From Paenibacillus sp. FSL H7-0326 (GTDB lineage Bacteria; Bacillota; Bacilli; Paenibacillales; Paenibacillaceae): 64,000 nt of DNA. The notes beneath the pieces were generated by a model. It saw only the letters and a program-made list of their open reading frames with translations. It was not told the DNA's origin and did not search any database. Positions 17,748-27,339 of the stretch are shown piece by piece. The translations under genes and the position numbers were made by a program. Within the stretch, counting starts at the first letter, position 1. Each line of letters starts with the position of its first letter. The stretch is from positions 558,001-622,000 of the forward strand of contig NZ_MPVN01000003.1 of assembly GCF_001955535.1 (NCBI RefSeq), read 5' to 3'.

Positions 17748-18812
17748 ATGAACATGGAACAATACCGGATTGATATAAACAACGGTTTAGAGTTTGGACT
17801 ATATACATTGGGGGATCATTTAGCTAATCCTGAAACGGGTAAGCGGATATCAGCCAAACAGCGTATACAGGAAATCATTGAATTGGCGAAGCTTGCAGAA
17901 CAAGCAGGCATTGAATTTTTTAGTGTTGGAGAGAGCCATCAGGAATATTTTGCAACTCAGGCCCACAGTGTTGTCCTGGCAGCCATAGCACAGGCTACAA
18001 CTACAATGAAAATAGGCAGCTCATCTACAATAATAAGCACCTCTGATCCAGTCAGGGTGTACGAAGATTTTGCAACGATTGATCTTATATCGAATGGCCG
18101 GACTGAGATCATTGCAGGTCGTGCCTCTCGAGTAGGGTTATATCAGTTATTAGGATATGATCTCAACGATTATGAGGAGTTATTCGAAGAAAAGTTTGAT
18201 TTGTTATTGAAGATAAACGAGAATGAAGTGCTGAATTGGAAAGGCGAATATCGTGCTCCTCTTAACCAAGCAAGAATTCTCCCGCGACCTGAAGAAGGCT
18301 ATCTACCTATTTGGAGAGCCGTAGGGGGAACCCCTGCCAGTGCAATTAAAGCAGGTGTTGCAGGAGTTCCTATGTTTTTGGCTCATCTAGGTGGACCAGC
18401 CGTGTTATTTAAAAGATCCATTGATGCTTACCGAGAAGCTGCACGTCAAAATGGACATGATCCGTTGAAATTACCTGTAGCAACCGCCGGATTCTTTTAT
18501 GTAGATGAAACGACACAAAAGGCTCAAAGAGCCTATTATCCTTATATTAATGAGGGAATGAAATTAACCAATGGACGTGGGTTTCCAAAACAGGCATTTG
18601 CACAAGGAGCTGACTCCCGTGATGTTATGAATATTGGCAGCCCACAAGAAATCATAGAGAAGATCCTATACCAGCACGAACTCTTTGGGCATCAGAGATA
18701 TATTGCGCAAATGGATTTTGGTGGAGTTCCTTTTAAGAACTTAATGAAGAACATCGATATCATTGGCAATGAAATTTTACCAGCGATAAAGAAGCATACA
18801 GCTAAAAAATAA
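17748..18812 (+). CDS. LLM-class flavin-dependent monooxygenase
   Basis: Luciferase-like FMN-dependent monooxygenase, 354 residues. Seen: TIM-barrel pattern of the bacterial luciferase family, ESHQEYF near residue 64 and the SSSTIISTSDPVRVYEDFATID stretch (motif core SDPVRVYEDFA), then ISNGRTEIIAGRAS, typical of this family. Known: uses reduced FMN and oxygen to oxidise diverse substrates, including alkylated sulfur compounds. The next two genes encode an FMN reductase and a flavokinase, so the cassette supplies its own FMN and electrons. Start ATG at 17748 or 17754, with GAGCGGAGAAAAGAGG upstream. Confidence 0.9.
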   Translation: MNMEQYRIDINNGLEFGLYTLGDHLANPETGKRISAKQRIQEIIELAKLAEQAGIEFFSVGESHQEYFATQAHSVVLAAIAQATTTMKIGSSSTIISTSDPVRVYEDFATIDLISNGRTEIIAGRASRVGLYQLLGYDLNDYEELFEEKFDLLLKINENEVLNWKGEYRAPLNQARILPRPEEGYLPIWRAVGGTPASAIKAGVAGVPMFLAHLGGPAVLFKRSIDAYREAARQNGHDPLKLPVATAGFFYVDETTQKAQRAYYPYINEGMKLTNGRGFPKQAFAQGADSRDVMNIGSPQEIIEKILYQHELFGHQRYIAQMDFGGVPFKNLMKNIDIIGNEILPAIKKHTAKK

Positions 18813-18831
18813 GACATTGGAGGTCAGTAGT

Positions 18832-19398
18832 ATGAAAGTTGTCGTATTGTCCGGTTCGAAGATCGGCTCCAAAACCAGAATCGCTATGAATTACACCGTA
18901 AACTCGATTCACAATAAGTATCCGGATGCTGATGTTACATTATTAGATCTGGCTCTCTTTGATGTTCAATTCAGTGATGGACGGAATTATATGGAGCATG
19001 AAGGAGACACGAAATTCGTCATTCAAACCGTTATGGAGGCAGATGTGATTGTGATTGGAACTCCTATTTTCCAAGCCTCCATTCCAGCGACACTGAAAAA
19101 TATATTTGATTTGGCACCTGAAAAAGCCTTCCAAGGGAAGGTAGTAAGCATGATCATTACGGCAGGCTCTCAGCGGCACTTCCTCGTTGCAGAACAACAA
19201 TTAAAGCCCATTTTGACTTTCATGAAAGCTCAAATGGTATCAACCTATGTTTTTATTGAAGAAAAGGATTTCCTTCGCAAAGAGATTGTGAATGATGATG
19301 TCTTATTTCGTATAGACCGCTTAGTGGAAGATACCTTCGTATTAGCGGAGACTTACACTAAGATCCTAGAGGCTGAAGAAGCGAAATATGGATTTTAA
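18832..19398 (+). CDS. NAD(P)H-dependent FMN reductase
   Basis: Flavodoxin-like reductase, 188 residues, giving reduced FMN to the preceding monooxygenase. Seen: N-terminal VVVLSGSKIGSKTR phosphate loop, GTPIFQASIPATLKN around residue 75-90 and ITAGSQRHF, as in SsuE/MsuE-type proteins. A TTG at 18817 is in frame, but TTGGAGGT is itself the ribosome site for the ATG at 18832, so I start there. It begins 19 bases after the monooxygenase stop. Confidence 0.88.
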   Translation: MKVVVLSGSKIGSKTRIAMNYTVNSIHNKYPDADVTLLDLALFDVQFSDGRNYMEHEGDTKFVIQTVMEADVIVIGTPIFQASIPATLKNIFDLAPEKAFQGKVVSMIITAGSQRHFLVAEQQLKPILTFMKAQMVSTYVFIEEKDFLRKEIVNDDVLFRIDRLVEDTFVLAETYTKILEAEEAKYGF

Positions 19399-19406
19399 AG
19401 GAGCCA

Positions 19407-19931
19407 ATGATGATGACTAATAAGGAGATTACGATTAAGAAACCATTGACGCCTGAGAATCGATCCCTTGGTGAGCTTGTGATACAGGGGGATATGGAGA
19501 GAATTATACAACTGTATGGACACCCATATACGATTAAAGGGACCGTGGTACATGGTCAAGCACTGGGAAGAACGTTAGGCTATCCAACCATAAATCTTGG
19601 AGGGGAAGCTGACCTCTATGTATCTCCAAAGCCTGGAATCTATTTCGGGACTTCAGTAATATTTGAAGGAGATCGGGAGACTGAGCAATATAACGCCATA
19701 ATAAGCGCTGGTTACCGTCCTACAGTAGGTGGAGAATCTTATTTTATTGAAGCCTTTTTATTAGATTATTCTGGCGATATGTACGGTCGGAATGTATCAC
19801 TTCAATTTTTAAAATATGTGAGGGAAGAAATTACGTTTGCCAATCTTGACGAGTTAATCATACAAATGAAATTAGATGAACAGCACGCCAGAGATTACTT
19901 TAGCCATAAAAACTTACTGAATAAACAGTGA
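19407..19931 (+). CDS. Stand-alone riboflavin kinase domain
   Basis: 174 residues covering only the C-terminal flavokinase half of bifunctional RibF/RibC. Seen: GTVVHGQALGRTLGYPTINL, the ATP/flavin-binding segment, PGIYFG, and the C-terminal SLQFLKYVREEITFANLDELI. No FAD synthetase half precedes it. Known: such short flavokinases (RibR in Bacillus subtilis) accompany an LLM monooxygenase and sulfur-transport genes in the ytm operon. It follows the FMN reductase by 8 bases. Three in-frame ATGs (19407, 19410, 19413) follow AAAGGAG; the second or third has better spacing. Confidence 0.87.
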   Translation: MMMTNKEITIKKPLTPENRSLGELVIQGDMERIIQLYGHPYTIKGTVVHGQALGRTLGYPTINLGGEADLYVSPKPGIYFGTSVIFEGDRETEQYNAIISAGYRPTVGGESYFIEAFLLDYSGDMYGRNVSLQFLKYVREEITFANLDELIIQMKLDEQHARDYFSHKNLLNKQ

Positions 19932-20291
19932 TATCATGAAGAATCTGCTAATACGATAATACGATTCTCATATATGTGACAGTAATCTTTTTAGAAACAA
20001 ATGGAGGCTCTCTACGAACTGAGAAATAACCTTCTAAAGGGCAATAGCCTGTTTCCCGTACTTAAAGACTCGGGAGCAGGCTATTGTTGTATAGCATCAT
20101 TTTTTAATGAAACTGCTTAAACAAACATAGTCAATCTTAAGATTATAATATGTGATTATTCGAGCACACGAAGTATGATGAAAGAGTCTCGTCAGAAATC
20201 TATCCGGGAGGTGAGAAGAGTCATGAGAAGCACAAAATTGTAAGCGGCATCATTTGATGGCGCAGCAGGCTCAATCAAAAAGGAGGAATTC
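19932..20291. other. Gene-free stretch with one hairpin
   Basis: Only a strong inverted repeat was found (20042-20086, see the separate entry). The rest is AT-rich, with a possible promoter region for the beta-helix gene near 20130-20160; no coding sequence is supported. Confidence 0.5.
20042..20086 (+). terminator. Hairpin, probable terminator of the flavin cassette
   Basis: CAATAGCCTG / CAGGCTATTG with an inner TTCCCG/CGGGA pairing around a loop. It is followed by TTGT rather than a clean T run, so termination is likely but not certain. Confidence 0.6.
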
Positions 20292-22049
20292 ATGATGATG
20301 AAAAAAAGTTTGGCTAAGCTATTCACGGCAGCCATGTGTTTGATAAGCGCCAGCCTATTAGGGGCGTCGCTAGACAAAGCGCATGCGGATACGGCGTATT
20401 ATGTGAGTCCGACAGGCCAGAATAGCAGCGGGTATGGTACGAATCCCTCGACTCCTTTCCGGACGATCCAATATGCGGCTGACCGGACTAATCCGGGTGA
20501 TACCGTCTACGTCATGAATGGAACCTATTCCGAAACAAACAATGAAGCCGTATTAAAAGTCACTCGATCCGGGAATGAAAATGCCTACATAACGTACAAA
20601 AATTATCCCGGACACAGCCCGAAACTGACAACGGATTCTGCTTGGAATCACATCCTCGTAGCAAGCGCCTCCTACATCCGCATAGAAGGCTTTGAAATTG
20701 CCGGAAACAATGCCAACCTTACCCTGAGTCAAGGGGAAGCGCGTTATAATCATTATCTGCAGAACTATCCATCCGGCACGGTTGACTGGGATTACATGGC
20801 TGTAACGAATACGAACGGTATTAATGTCAAGCCTGCCAGTACGACAAGCGCAAAACCCAGTCATATCATTATCGAAAATAATAGTGTTCACGATGTGCCC
20901 GGCGGAGGCATCCTCACAGAGGAATCCGACTATATTACCATCCAGAACAATAACGTCTATAACAACGCGTGGTACGCGGTTTATGCAAATAGCGGTATCA
21001 GCGTCTTTCACTCTTATAATTCGGATAACAATACCAGTAATTATAAAAACATCGTACGCAACAACGAGGTGTATAACAACAAAGGGCTTGTTAAGTGGGT
21101 GAAGACGGAAGATTATTCGGATGGCAATGGCATTATTATCGATGACAACAAAAACACGCAGCTGGATGGCAGATTGGCGCCGTATACCGGGAAGACGCTG
21201 GTAACCAACAATATTACGTACAACAACGGGGGCTCGGGCATTCACTCCTACTCCAGCGCAAGGGTCGATATTATGAATAATACGTCCTACCAGAATGCTT
21301 CCCAGCTTAACTACGGTGAAATATACGCGCATGACAGCACAAATGTTAACTTGTTCAACAATATCATGTATGCACGCACTGGGCGACATATAACGTCGAA
21401 CTCCAATAACAGCAATGTGAATTATAACTACAATATTTATTACAATGGAACCCCTGCCGTAAGCGGGCCGAACGATATTACCTCTGATCCGTTATTCTAT
21501 AATGCGGAAGCCGGAGATTTCCGTGTCCATATCGGTTCGAAAGCGATCGACAACGGGACTTCTAGTCTAGCACCGAACCATGACTTTAGCGACAATTCGC
21601 GTCCAAGAGGATTTGCGCCGGACCGTGGCGCCTACGAAAGCCAAAATATAATCGGGAATCCCAGCTTCGAGTGGGGCAGCTTGACGGGCTGGGACAAGGA
21701 GCAGAATGCAGCAGGGATAACGGTCGTCTCAAATGGGACTTATAGCGGAACCCATAAAGTGGCGTTCGACACGACTGCAGCCACAAAATTATCGCAATCC
21801 AGAACCGCACCAGCAACTAAAACATATACCGCAACCGCTTATATAACCACGAATATTGCAGATAACATCAAATTGAACATCGAGGTCAACGGTGTAGCCA
21901 AAGGTACGCAGACAGTTGCTGCAGGCGGCGGGTACAAGAAGGCGACGGTTACCTTCTCAGCGAATGCGAATGACACGATAAAAGTATCCATTACCGCACC
22001 ACAGACTTCAGGCGGTTGGGTCGGAATTGACAATATCTCAGTAGAATAA
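20292..22049 (+). CDS. Secreted right-handed beta-helix protein with C-terminal CBM-like domain
   Basis: Exported protein, 585 residues, probably a polysaccharide lyase or hydrolase. Seen: signal peptide 1-33 (ends KAHA), a DUF1565-like start (YYVSPTGQNSSG ... PGDTVYVMNGTY), many Asn-rich beta-helix coils (NNSVHDVPGGGI, NNNVYNNAWYAVY, NNITYNNGGSGIHSY), the conserved YSDGNGIIIDD, and a C-terminal beta-sandwich domain about 450-585 starting NIIGNPSFEWGSLTGW. Known: this fold is used by pectate lyase families such as PL9, but catalytic residues could not be fixed by eye. Start ATG at 20292 (others at 20295, 20298) after AAAGGAGG. The next gene encodes a larger paralogue. Confidence 0.85.
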   Translation: MMMKKSLAKLFTAAMCLISASLLGASLDKAHADTAYYVSPTGQNSSGYGTNPSTPFRTIQYAADRTNPGDTVYVMNGTYSETNNEAVLKVTRSGNENAYITYKNYPGHSPKLTTDSAWNHILVASASYIRIEGFEIAGNNANLTLSQGEARYNHYLQNYPSGTVDWDYMAVTNTNGINVKPASTTSAKPSHIIIENNSVHDVPGGGILTEESDYITIQNNNVYNNAWYAVYANSGISVFHSYNSDNNTSNYKNIVRNNEVYNNKGLVKWVKTEDYSDGNGIIIDDNKNTQLDGRLAPYTGKTLVTNNITYNNGGSGIHSYSSARVDIMNNTSYQNASQLNYGEIYAHDSTNVNLFNNIMYARTGRHITSNSNNSNVNYNYNIYYNGTPAVSGPNDITSDPLFYNAEAGDFRVHIGSKAIDNGTSSLAPNHDFSDNSRPRGFAPDRGAYESQNIIGNPSFEWGSLTGWDKEQNAAGITVVSNGTYSGTHKVAFDTTAATKLSQSRTAPATKTYTATAYITTNIADNIKLNIEVNGVAKGTQTVAAGGGYKKATVTFSANANDTIKVSITAPQTSGGWVGIDNISVE

Positions 22050-22099
22050 TAGTGCCGAACTTCTATAAGATCATTTCAATACAACAGGAGGTTGACGAA

Positions 22100-25000
22100 G
22101 TGAAGAGGATAGTAGGACAGATCTTGATATTCGCGTTGTTTATTAGTTCATTTTATTCGGCTGTGCCTGCGGAGAAGGTGTTCGCCGACAGCGGGTCCAA
22201 ACGATACGAAGCGGAGGCTGCAATACTAGAGAATGCTTCTGTAACAGATGCTGTTTACGTGGACATGTCCAATGAAGCATCCAGCATCACTTGGGATACA
22301 GTGAGTGCTTCCGTGTATGCGAATTATAATTTGAACATTAAATACAGCAGCAGTGCAAGTGGTATTGTAAAGCTCCATGTCAACGGTCAAGAAGTTGCCT
22401 CATTTACAACGGGACAAGAGGGAACACAAGAAAACTCGGTATGGAGCGATCTGAACGCCATTGTTACGCTTCATCCCGGCACTAATGTCATTCTACTGAC
22501 ATCGGAGGGGAAAGGCGGTCCTCTGGTCGATTATCTGGATGTCACACCATTCACGAAATTTATTGAAGGTGAATCGGGTCATGGCACAACGCATGTGAAT
22601 CATACTTTTGGAGCCAACACAGCTGCTGCGCCAGGCTTTTCCGGTACAGGCTATGTCATTATTCCAGGCGGCAGAACACCGCCCGCATACTTACTATGGG
22701 ATAACATTTCTATTGCAGAAACAGGAAGCTATACACTTAAATTCAGATATAATAATGCCGATAACGGAGCCAGACCCGTAAATCTTAAAGTAAATGATGT
22801 AGAGGTTCCAGGTTTTACGGGAGCAAGTACAGGCTCTTGGAGTAATTGGCAGCTTCAAGAAATCAAGAATGTTACCTTAAATGCCGGAACGAATTCGATA
22901 AAAATAGAGCCTAAATTAACAGCAGCAGGTCTAACGGCAGCTATGCCCAATATTGATCGAATTGAAATCCATCCGGAGTCCATTCCGGTCATAGGTGATC
23001 AAATCTTTCGAACAACAACCTTCGAGGCAGATGATGTAGATCCTGTCATTGCAGCGACTCCTGTTGGAGCAAATCTGGTTACTCCATTATTAGATGGCAA
23101 ACCGGTGGATCCTTCTTCTAATACCGCTGTTACTTTAACTGAAGAGAATGGCAACCGGATGGCGCAGGTTACAATCCCTGCACGAAGTACGGGAACCATT
23201 GGATTTCCGTTCCATAGCAGCTGGACAACCCCTGTTTCCATGAATAGCTACACCATCGAAGCTAACCTGATGTTTAAAGATCAAAAGGCTAATTATTTGT
23301 TTAATCTCGTAAATGGTTCCGGTTCGCTTCATAATCCAATGCTCGTATTTGGTATGGACGGAAAGATGTACGCTCGTTCAGACAACAGCGCAAATGGTGC
23401 GTTGGCAGCTAGGACGGACTGGGAAATTAATACTTCCTATAAGATAAAGATGATAGCTCATGTCGATACAAAAAGCTATGATCTCTACCTTAATGACACC
23501 CAAATTGTAAATAATGAACCTATGAAAAATGAAAATTACTCTAGCGGCCTGAAAGCCTTTTATCTGCAAGTAAAGGACGGGCCGCATGAGGAGACAGCCG
23601 TAATCGTCGATAACATTAAGCTTTCTGGTTCCAATGTGGCTGGATCTGCGCCGGTAGTAAAACCGAATCCTGGAGAGTATTATATTGACTTTCCTTATAT
23701 TGGAGAACCTGTGGATTATTATGTTAGTCCCTCGGGTTTGGATACCAATGATGGTTTGACGCCAGAAACCGCATTCAAAAACATTCAAACGGCCGCAGCA
23801 TTAACAAACCCGGGAGATACCGTATATATTATGCCGGGTACCTATACAGCGAGTAACACGAGCTACGGAAGTGAATGGTTAAAGATTACACGCTCAGGCG
23901 CCAAAAATAAAAATACGGGCGAAACAGCTTATATTACGTACAAAGCCTATGATTTTAACAACAAGCCCAAGCTTAAGCTGGCCGATAACGTTCCGGGCAT
24001 ATGGAATATGGTCGATATTCAAGCGAATTACATTATTATTGATGGACTTGAAGTCGAAGGCAACAATATGAACATTTCGTTGGAGCAAGCAGAGGCAAAC
24101 TATGAGCACAAAATAGCGGGCGGCTCGAACTGGGCCGAATATGCAAAGACCAACACCAATGGGATTAATGTTAAAGGACATCACATCATTGTCAAAAACT
24201 CGTATGTCCATCATATGGCTGGCGGCGGCATTGGCGGAGCAGGCGACTATATGTGGTTTGATCATAATATCAGTCACAGCAACAGCTGGTACTCGATGCA
24301 TGCAACCAGTGGCATGGGTTCGATAAACAATGTGTCTTTCGATGATAATACGGCGGATTACAAAATTATCATGAGCAATAACATTATTTATGATAATGAA
24401 GCTAAAGTGAAGTGGGAAAAAACCAAAGGCTATTCGGATGGCAACGGCATTATCTTTGATGTTGATGACGGCTATTACGGAAAGAAATTAGCTTTCAATA
24501 ATATTGTCTATAACAATGGCGGCGGTGGTATCCACATTTATAGAAGCAATAATGTTCATGTCATCAACAACACGATATATCATAACAGTAGAAGCCCGCA
24601 TCTGAAATATCCCAATATGGATGCTCAATCTAGTGACAATTCCATCTTGATAAACAATATCTCGATTGCTAGGGATGAAGAGGGTGAATATGCCAATCTA
24701 AACAGTGGCTGGAATAATATGTTTGCCAACAACATTTACGGCGGCAATGTTCGGTTCTTGGATCAGAATGAACAGGTTATCAATCCCAAATTCGTAAATG
24801 TTTCTCAGGCAAATGGCAGTTTTGATTTCACATTGCAAGCAGATTCACCAGCAATCGATACCGGTACACGCGAGATATTCTCTAAATTGCCGCGGATTGC
24901 TGAAGGTTTTGGAGATGAAGTAGGTATCGATTCTCCATTCTCAAAGGACTTTTTAGGCAATGATCGTCCTTATGCCGGAGTCGGATCCAATAATAGAATT

Positions 25001-26332
25001 GATATCGGAGCCTATGAAACTGAATATAATAATCCAGAATACTTGGTAGATGACTCTATTGAGTTTAAGACGCCGATTCCGGATGAAATTCTGAAAGCAA
25101 AGGCATCGAAAGGAACACCGGAATTAGATGGCGAGATTGACGAGATCTGGTCAACAACAGAAAGCTTCCAGGCGATGAAGATCAGTGACCCTACCAAGGC
25201 AGCGCCTATGGCAACTATGCGTTTGCTATGGGATGAACATAATCTTTATGTCCTGGCCGAGGTTGAGGATGACAACCTAAGTGTCAGAGGTGCGAATTTG
25301 TGGGAACACGATTCCATGGAGTTCTTCATGGATGAGAACAATGGAAATTCGACAGCATTTCAATTAGATGACGGTCACTATCGAGTGAATTACGAGAATC
25401 TGAGAACGGGGGGATCCCGCGGTAAGGGCATTAACGCGAGCAGTTTCTCCTCAGCAGCGAAAGTAGTAGATGGCGGATACATTATTGAAGCTAAGCTGCC
25501 GCTTACAACCATAACAGGCTCCGTCGGGAAAGTTATTGGTTTCGATGCTGGAGCAAGCGATGACAACAATGATGATGGCATCCGCGATAATGCAACCATG
25601 TGGAGCAACCAACGCTTTAATTCCCATGAATCCACGGAGTGGTATGGGGATGTAACCTTTGTTGAAGCGGGGGATCTTCCGACAACGCCGGGGCCAGCAC
25701 CGACGCCGGTTGTGGAGGGTTCTATGATTCAGTTGACACCAACCCTCACAGGTAATACGGCCAAGGCGGAGCTCTCACAGGAACTGCTCGACGACTTGCT
25801 CAAGCAAGCGGAAAGCGATGCAAGAGGCGAGAAAAACGTAAGAATTAAGCTCAACCCGATCGCTAACGCCAAATCGTATAGTCAAAGCCTGCCGGCACAA
25901 ATGTTCAAGGAAGGCGATGGCAAGATCTCACTGACGGTACAGTCGGAGCTTGGTACGATTACATTATCTAACGATATGCTGAAGGCGAATGATTTAGCAG
26001 ACGCTTCAAGCGTACAGATTGTTATAACAGCTGCAGATACATCCGGCCTGAAGCAGGAATTGAAGGAAAGAATCGGCAGCAAGCCCGTTCTGGATCTCTC
26101 CGTACGGGTTGATGGTCAATTAATCGCATGGAAAAACAACAAGTCACCCGTAACCGTATCCGTCGATTACGAGCCAACAGCTGAGGAATTGGAAAAACCG
26201 GAGAATATCTTCGTGTGGTATATTGACGCCAAGGGTAAGGTTGTCAAATTACCATCTGGAAAATATGATACCGCATCCGGGAAAGTTACGTTTACAACTT
26301 CTCACTTTAGTCTGTTTGCAGTTGCTTATTAG
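22100..26332 (+). CDS. Large secreted beta-helix protein with CBM35-like and CBM9-like modules
   Basis: 1410 residues from a GTG start at 22100. The frame opens at 22052, but AACAGGAGGTTGACGA precedes this GTG and the signal peptide (KRIVGQILIFALFISSF, cut after VFA) starts there. Seen: two CBM35-like jelly rolls (about 30-165, 170-320), a LamG-like segment (about 330-530), a beta-helix (about 555-960) with DYYVSPSGLDTNDG, NPGDTVYIMPGTY and YSDGNGIIFD shared with the preceding gene, a CBM9-like module (about 1005-1210; DGEIDEIW, DDNLSVRG) and a C-terminal domain ending SHFSLFAVAY. In similar Paenibacillus proteins that domain precedes SLH repeats; here the protein stops. Probably a polysaccharide-degrading enzyme. 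Confidence 0.85.
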   Translation: MKRIVGQILIFALFISSFYSAVPAEKVFADSGSKRYEAEAAILENASVTDAVYVDMSNEASSITWDTVSASVYANYNLNIKYSSSASGIVKLHVNGQEVASFTTGQEGTQENSVWSDLNAIVTLHPGTNVILLTSEGKGGPLVDYLDVTPFTKFIEGESGHGTTHVNHTFGANTAAAPGFSGTGYVIIPGGRTPPAYLLWDNISIAETGSYTLKFRYNNADNGARPVNLKVNDVEVPGFTGASTGSWSNWQLQEIKNVTLNAGTNSIKIEPKLTAAGLTAAMPNIDRIEIHPESIPVIGDQIFRTTTFEADDVDPVIAATPVGANLVTPLLDGKPVDPSSNTAVTLTEENGNRMAQVTIPARSTGTIGFPFHSSWTTPVSMNSYTIEANLMFKDQKANYLFNLVNGSGSLHNPMLVFGMDGKMYARSDNSANGALAARTDWEINTSYKIKMIAHVDTKSYDLYLNDTQIVNNEPMKNENYSSGLKAFYLQVKDGPHEETAVIVDNIKLSGSNVAGSAPVVKPNPGEYYIDFPYIGEPVDYYVSPSGLDTNDGLTPETAFKNIQTAAALTNPGDTVYIMPGTYTASNTSYGSEWLKITRSGAKNKNTGETAYITYKAYDFNNKPKLKLADNVPGIWNMVDIQANYIIIDGLEVEGNNMNISLEQAEANYEHKIAGGSNWAEYAKTNTNGINVKGHHIIVKNSYVHHMAGGGIGGAGDYMWFDHNISHSNSWYSMHATSGMGSINNVSFDDNTADYKIIMSNNIIYDNEAKVKWEKTKGYSDGNGIIFDVDDGYYGKKLAFNNIVYNNGGGGIHIYRSNNVHVINNTIYHNSRSPHLKYPNMDAQSSDNSILINNISIARDEEGEYANLNSGWNNMFANNIYGGNVRFLDQNEQVINPKFVNVSQANGSFDFTLQADSPAIDTGTREIFSKLPRIAEGFGDEVGIDSPFSKDFLGNDRPYAGVGSNNRIDIGAYETEYNNPEYLVDDSIEFKTPIPDEILKAKASKGTPELDGEIDEIWSTTESFQAMKISDPTKAAPMATMRLLWDEHNLYVLAEVEDDNLSVRGANLWEHDSMEFFMDENNGNSTAFQLDDGHYRVNYENLRTGGSRGKGINASSFSSAAKVVDGGYIIEAKLPLTTITGSVGKVIGFDAGASDDNNDDGIRDNATMWSNQRFNSHESTEWYGDVTFVEAGDLPTTPGPAPTPVVEGSMIQLTPTLTGNTAKAELSQELLDDLLKQAESDARGEKNVRIKLNPIANAKSYSQSLPAQMFKEGDGKISLTVQSELGTITLSNDMLKANDLADASSVQIVITAADTSGLKQELKERIGSKPVLDLSVRVDGQLIAWKNNKSPVTVSVDYEPTAEELEKPENIFVWYIDAKGKVVKLPSGKYDTASGKVTFTTSHFSLFAVAY

Positions 26333-26520
26333 ATGAACAGCTTCGTGATGCTTCACACAGGATCGATGACCGTTACAGTGGAAGGCGATTCCTATAACGT
26401 GGTTTATACTCGAATATCAAGGACAGACACAATAAGGTGAATTGCAGCCATTGTTCGGAAGTAGGCGTCGACGTATGCTTAAGGCATGAAAGACACCAAG
26501 CGAACAAAGGAGACAATGAG

Positions 26521-27264
26521 ATGAACACGACATTTATTCCGCCGCTCAAGCCTTTGACGGATGAGCAAATCGAGCAGTTCCGGGAGCAAGGATTTATTCT
26601 GTTTAAGAAAGGCATGTCGGAGGATTTAATCGAGGCCTTTAACGGACACGTCTACGATATTCGGAACCAATCGCCTATGCCGGAGTGGGCAGCTTGCGAA
26701 GAGAGCAAGAAGTATTCCCTTCGTCTATTTAACCCGCATAAACACGACAGCTTCTCGAGGCAATTGATGAAAAACGCTATCGTTCGCGGAGCGCTGGAGC
26801 AGTTGATGGGCAAGGAAGCCGTATGCGTGCAGAGCATGTATTTCTACAAAGAGCCGGGTTCCCCGGGGCAAGCTGCTCATCAAGATTACTATTACATTAA
26901 GAATGATCCGATGACGATGATTGCGGCATGGATCGCGATGGAGGAGTCGGTGGATGTCGAGAATGGTTGTCTGTGGGTTATGCCCGGCACGCACAAGCTT
27001 GGCCTGCTTCCGCATGGTGCTGTAAAAAATATCGAGGAGCACGAGCATTGGACGGAGGAGACCGAAGGGGTAGATACAACAAAACAGGTACCGGTTCTGA
27101 TGGAGAAAGGCGATATCCTGTTCTTCAGCGAGCTGCTCATTCATTCCTCGAACAAAAATAGGAGCTTAAATCGTTGGCGGAGGTCATACGTGTGTCATTA
27201 CATTCGCGAAGATTCCAGCGTGCTTCATCGTGAAGATTTGCGTCAGAAGTATCCGCTTTATTAG
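26521..27264 (+). CDS. Phytanoyl-CoA dioxygenase (PhyH) family protein, copy 1
   Basis: Fe(II)/2-oxoglutarate-type dioxygenase, 247 residues. Seen: iron motif H120-x-D122 (AHQDYYY), distal His H208 (LLIHSS) and the Arg pair R220/R221 as possible 2-oxoglutarate contacts. The frame extends upstream to 26437, but AAAGGAGACAATGAG precedes the ATG at 26521. Copy 2 at 59360-60103 has the same length and about 87% identity by eye. Known: PhyH proteins in such loci hydroxylate small molecules; substrate unknown. Located after the beta-helix genes and convergent with a Gfo/Idh/MocA oxidoreductase. Confidence 0.9.
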   Translation: MNTTFIPPLKPLTDEQIEQFREQGFILFKKGMSEDLIEAFNGHVYDIRNQSPMPEWAACEESKKYSLRLFNPHKHDSFSRQLMKNAIVRGALEQLMGKEAVCVQSMYFYKEPGSPGQAAHQDYYYIKNDPMTMIAAWIAMEESVDVENGCLWVMPGTHKLGLLPHGAVKNIEEHEHWTEETEGVDTTKQVPVLMEKGDILFFSELLIHSSNKNRSLNRWRRSYVCHYIREDSSVLHREDLRQKYPLY

Positions 27265-27278
27265 GAGGCGGCGAAATC

Positions 27279-27321
27279 GACGGCCTTAGTCCATTGGTAT
27301 CGGGGCTAAGGCCGTCTTTTT
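27279..27321. terminator. Rho-independent terminator between convergent genes
   Basis: GACGGCCTTAG / CTAAGGCCGTC stem followed by five T. It ends the PhyH gene and probably also the minus-strand oxidoreductase gene. Confidence 0.9.
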
Positions 27322-27339
27322 GTGCCAAATATTCTGCTG

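Noticed and set aside
20553-21389. Long minus-strand frame opposite the first beta-helix gene
   Set aside because: Shadow of the coding strand; repetitive Ile/Val/Asn content mirrors the beta-helix repeats, and no start signal is visible.
26333-26443. Short frame beginning directly after the large beta-helix gene
   Set aside because: 36 codons, no ribosome site of its own and no recognisable similarity.
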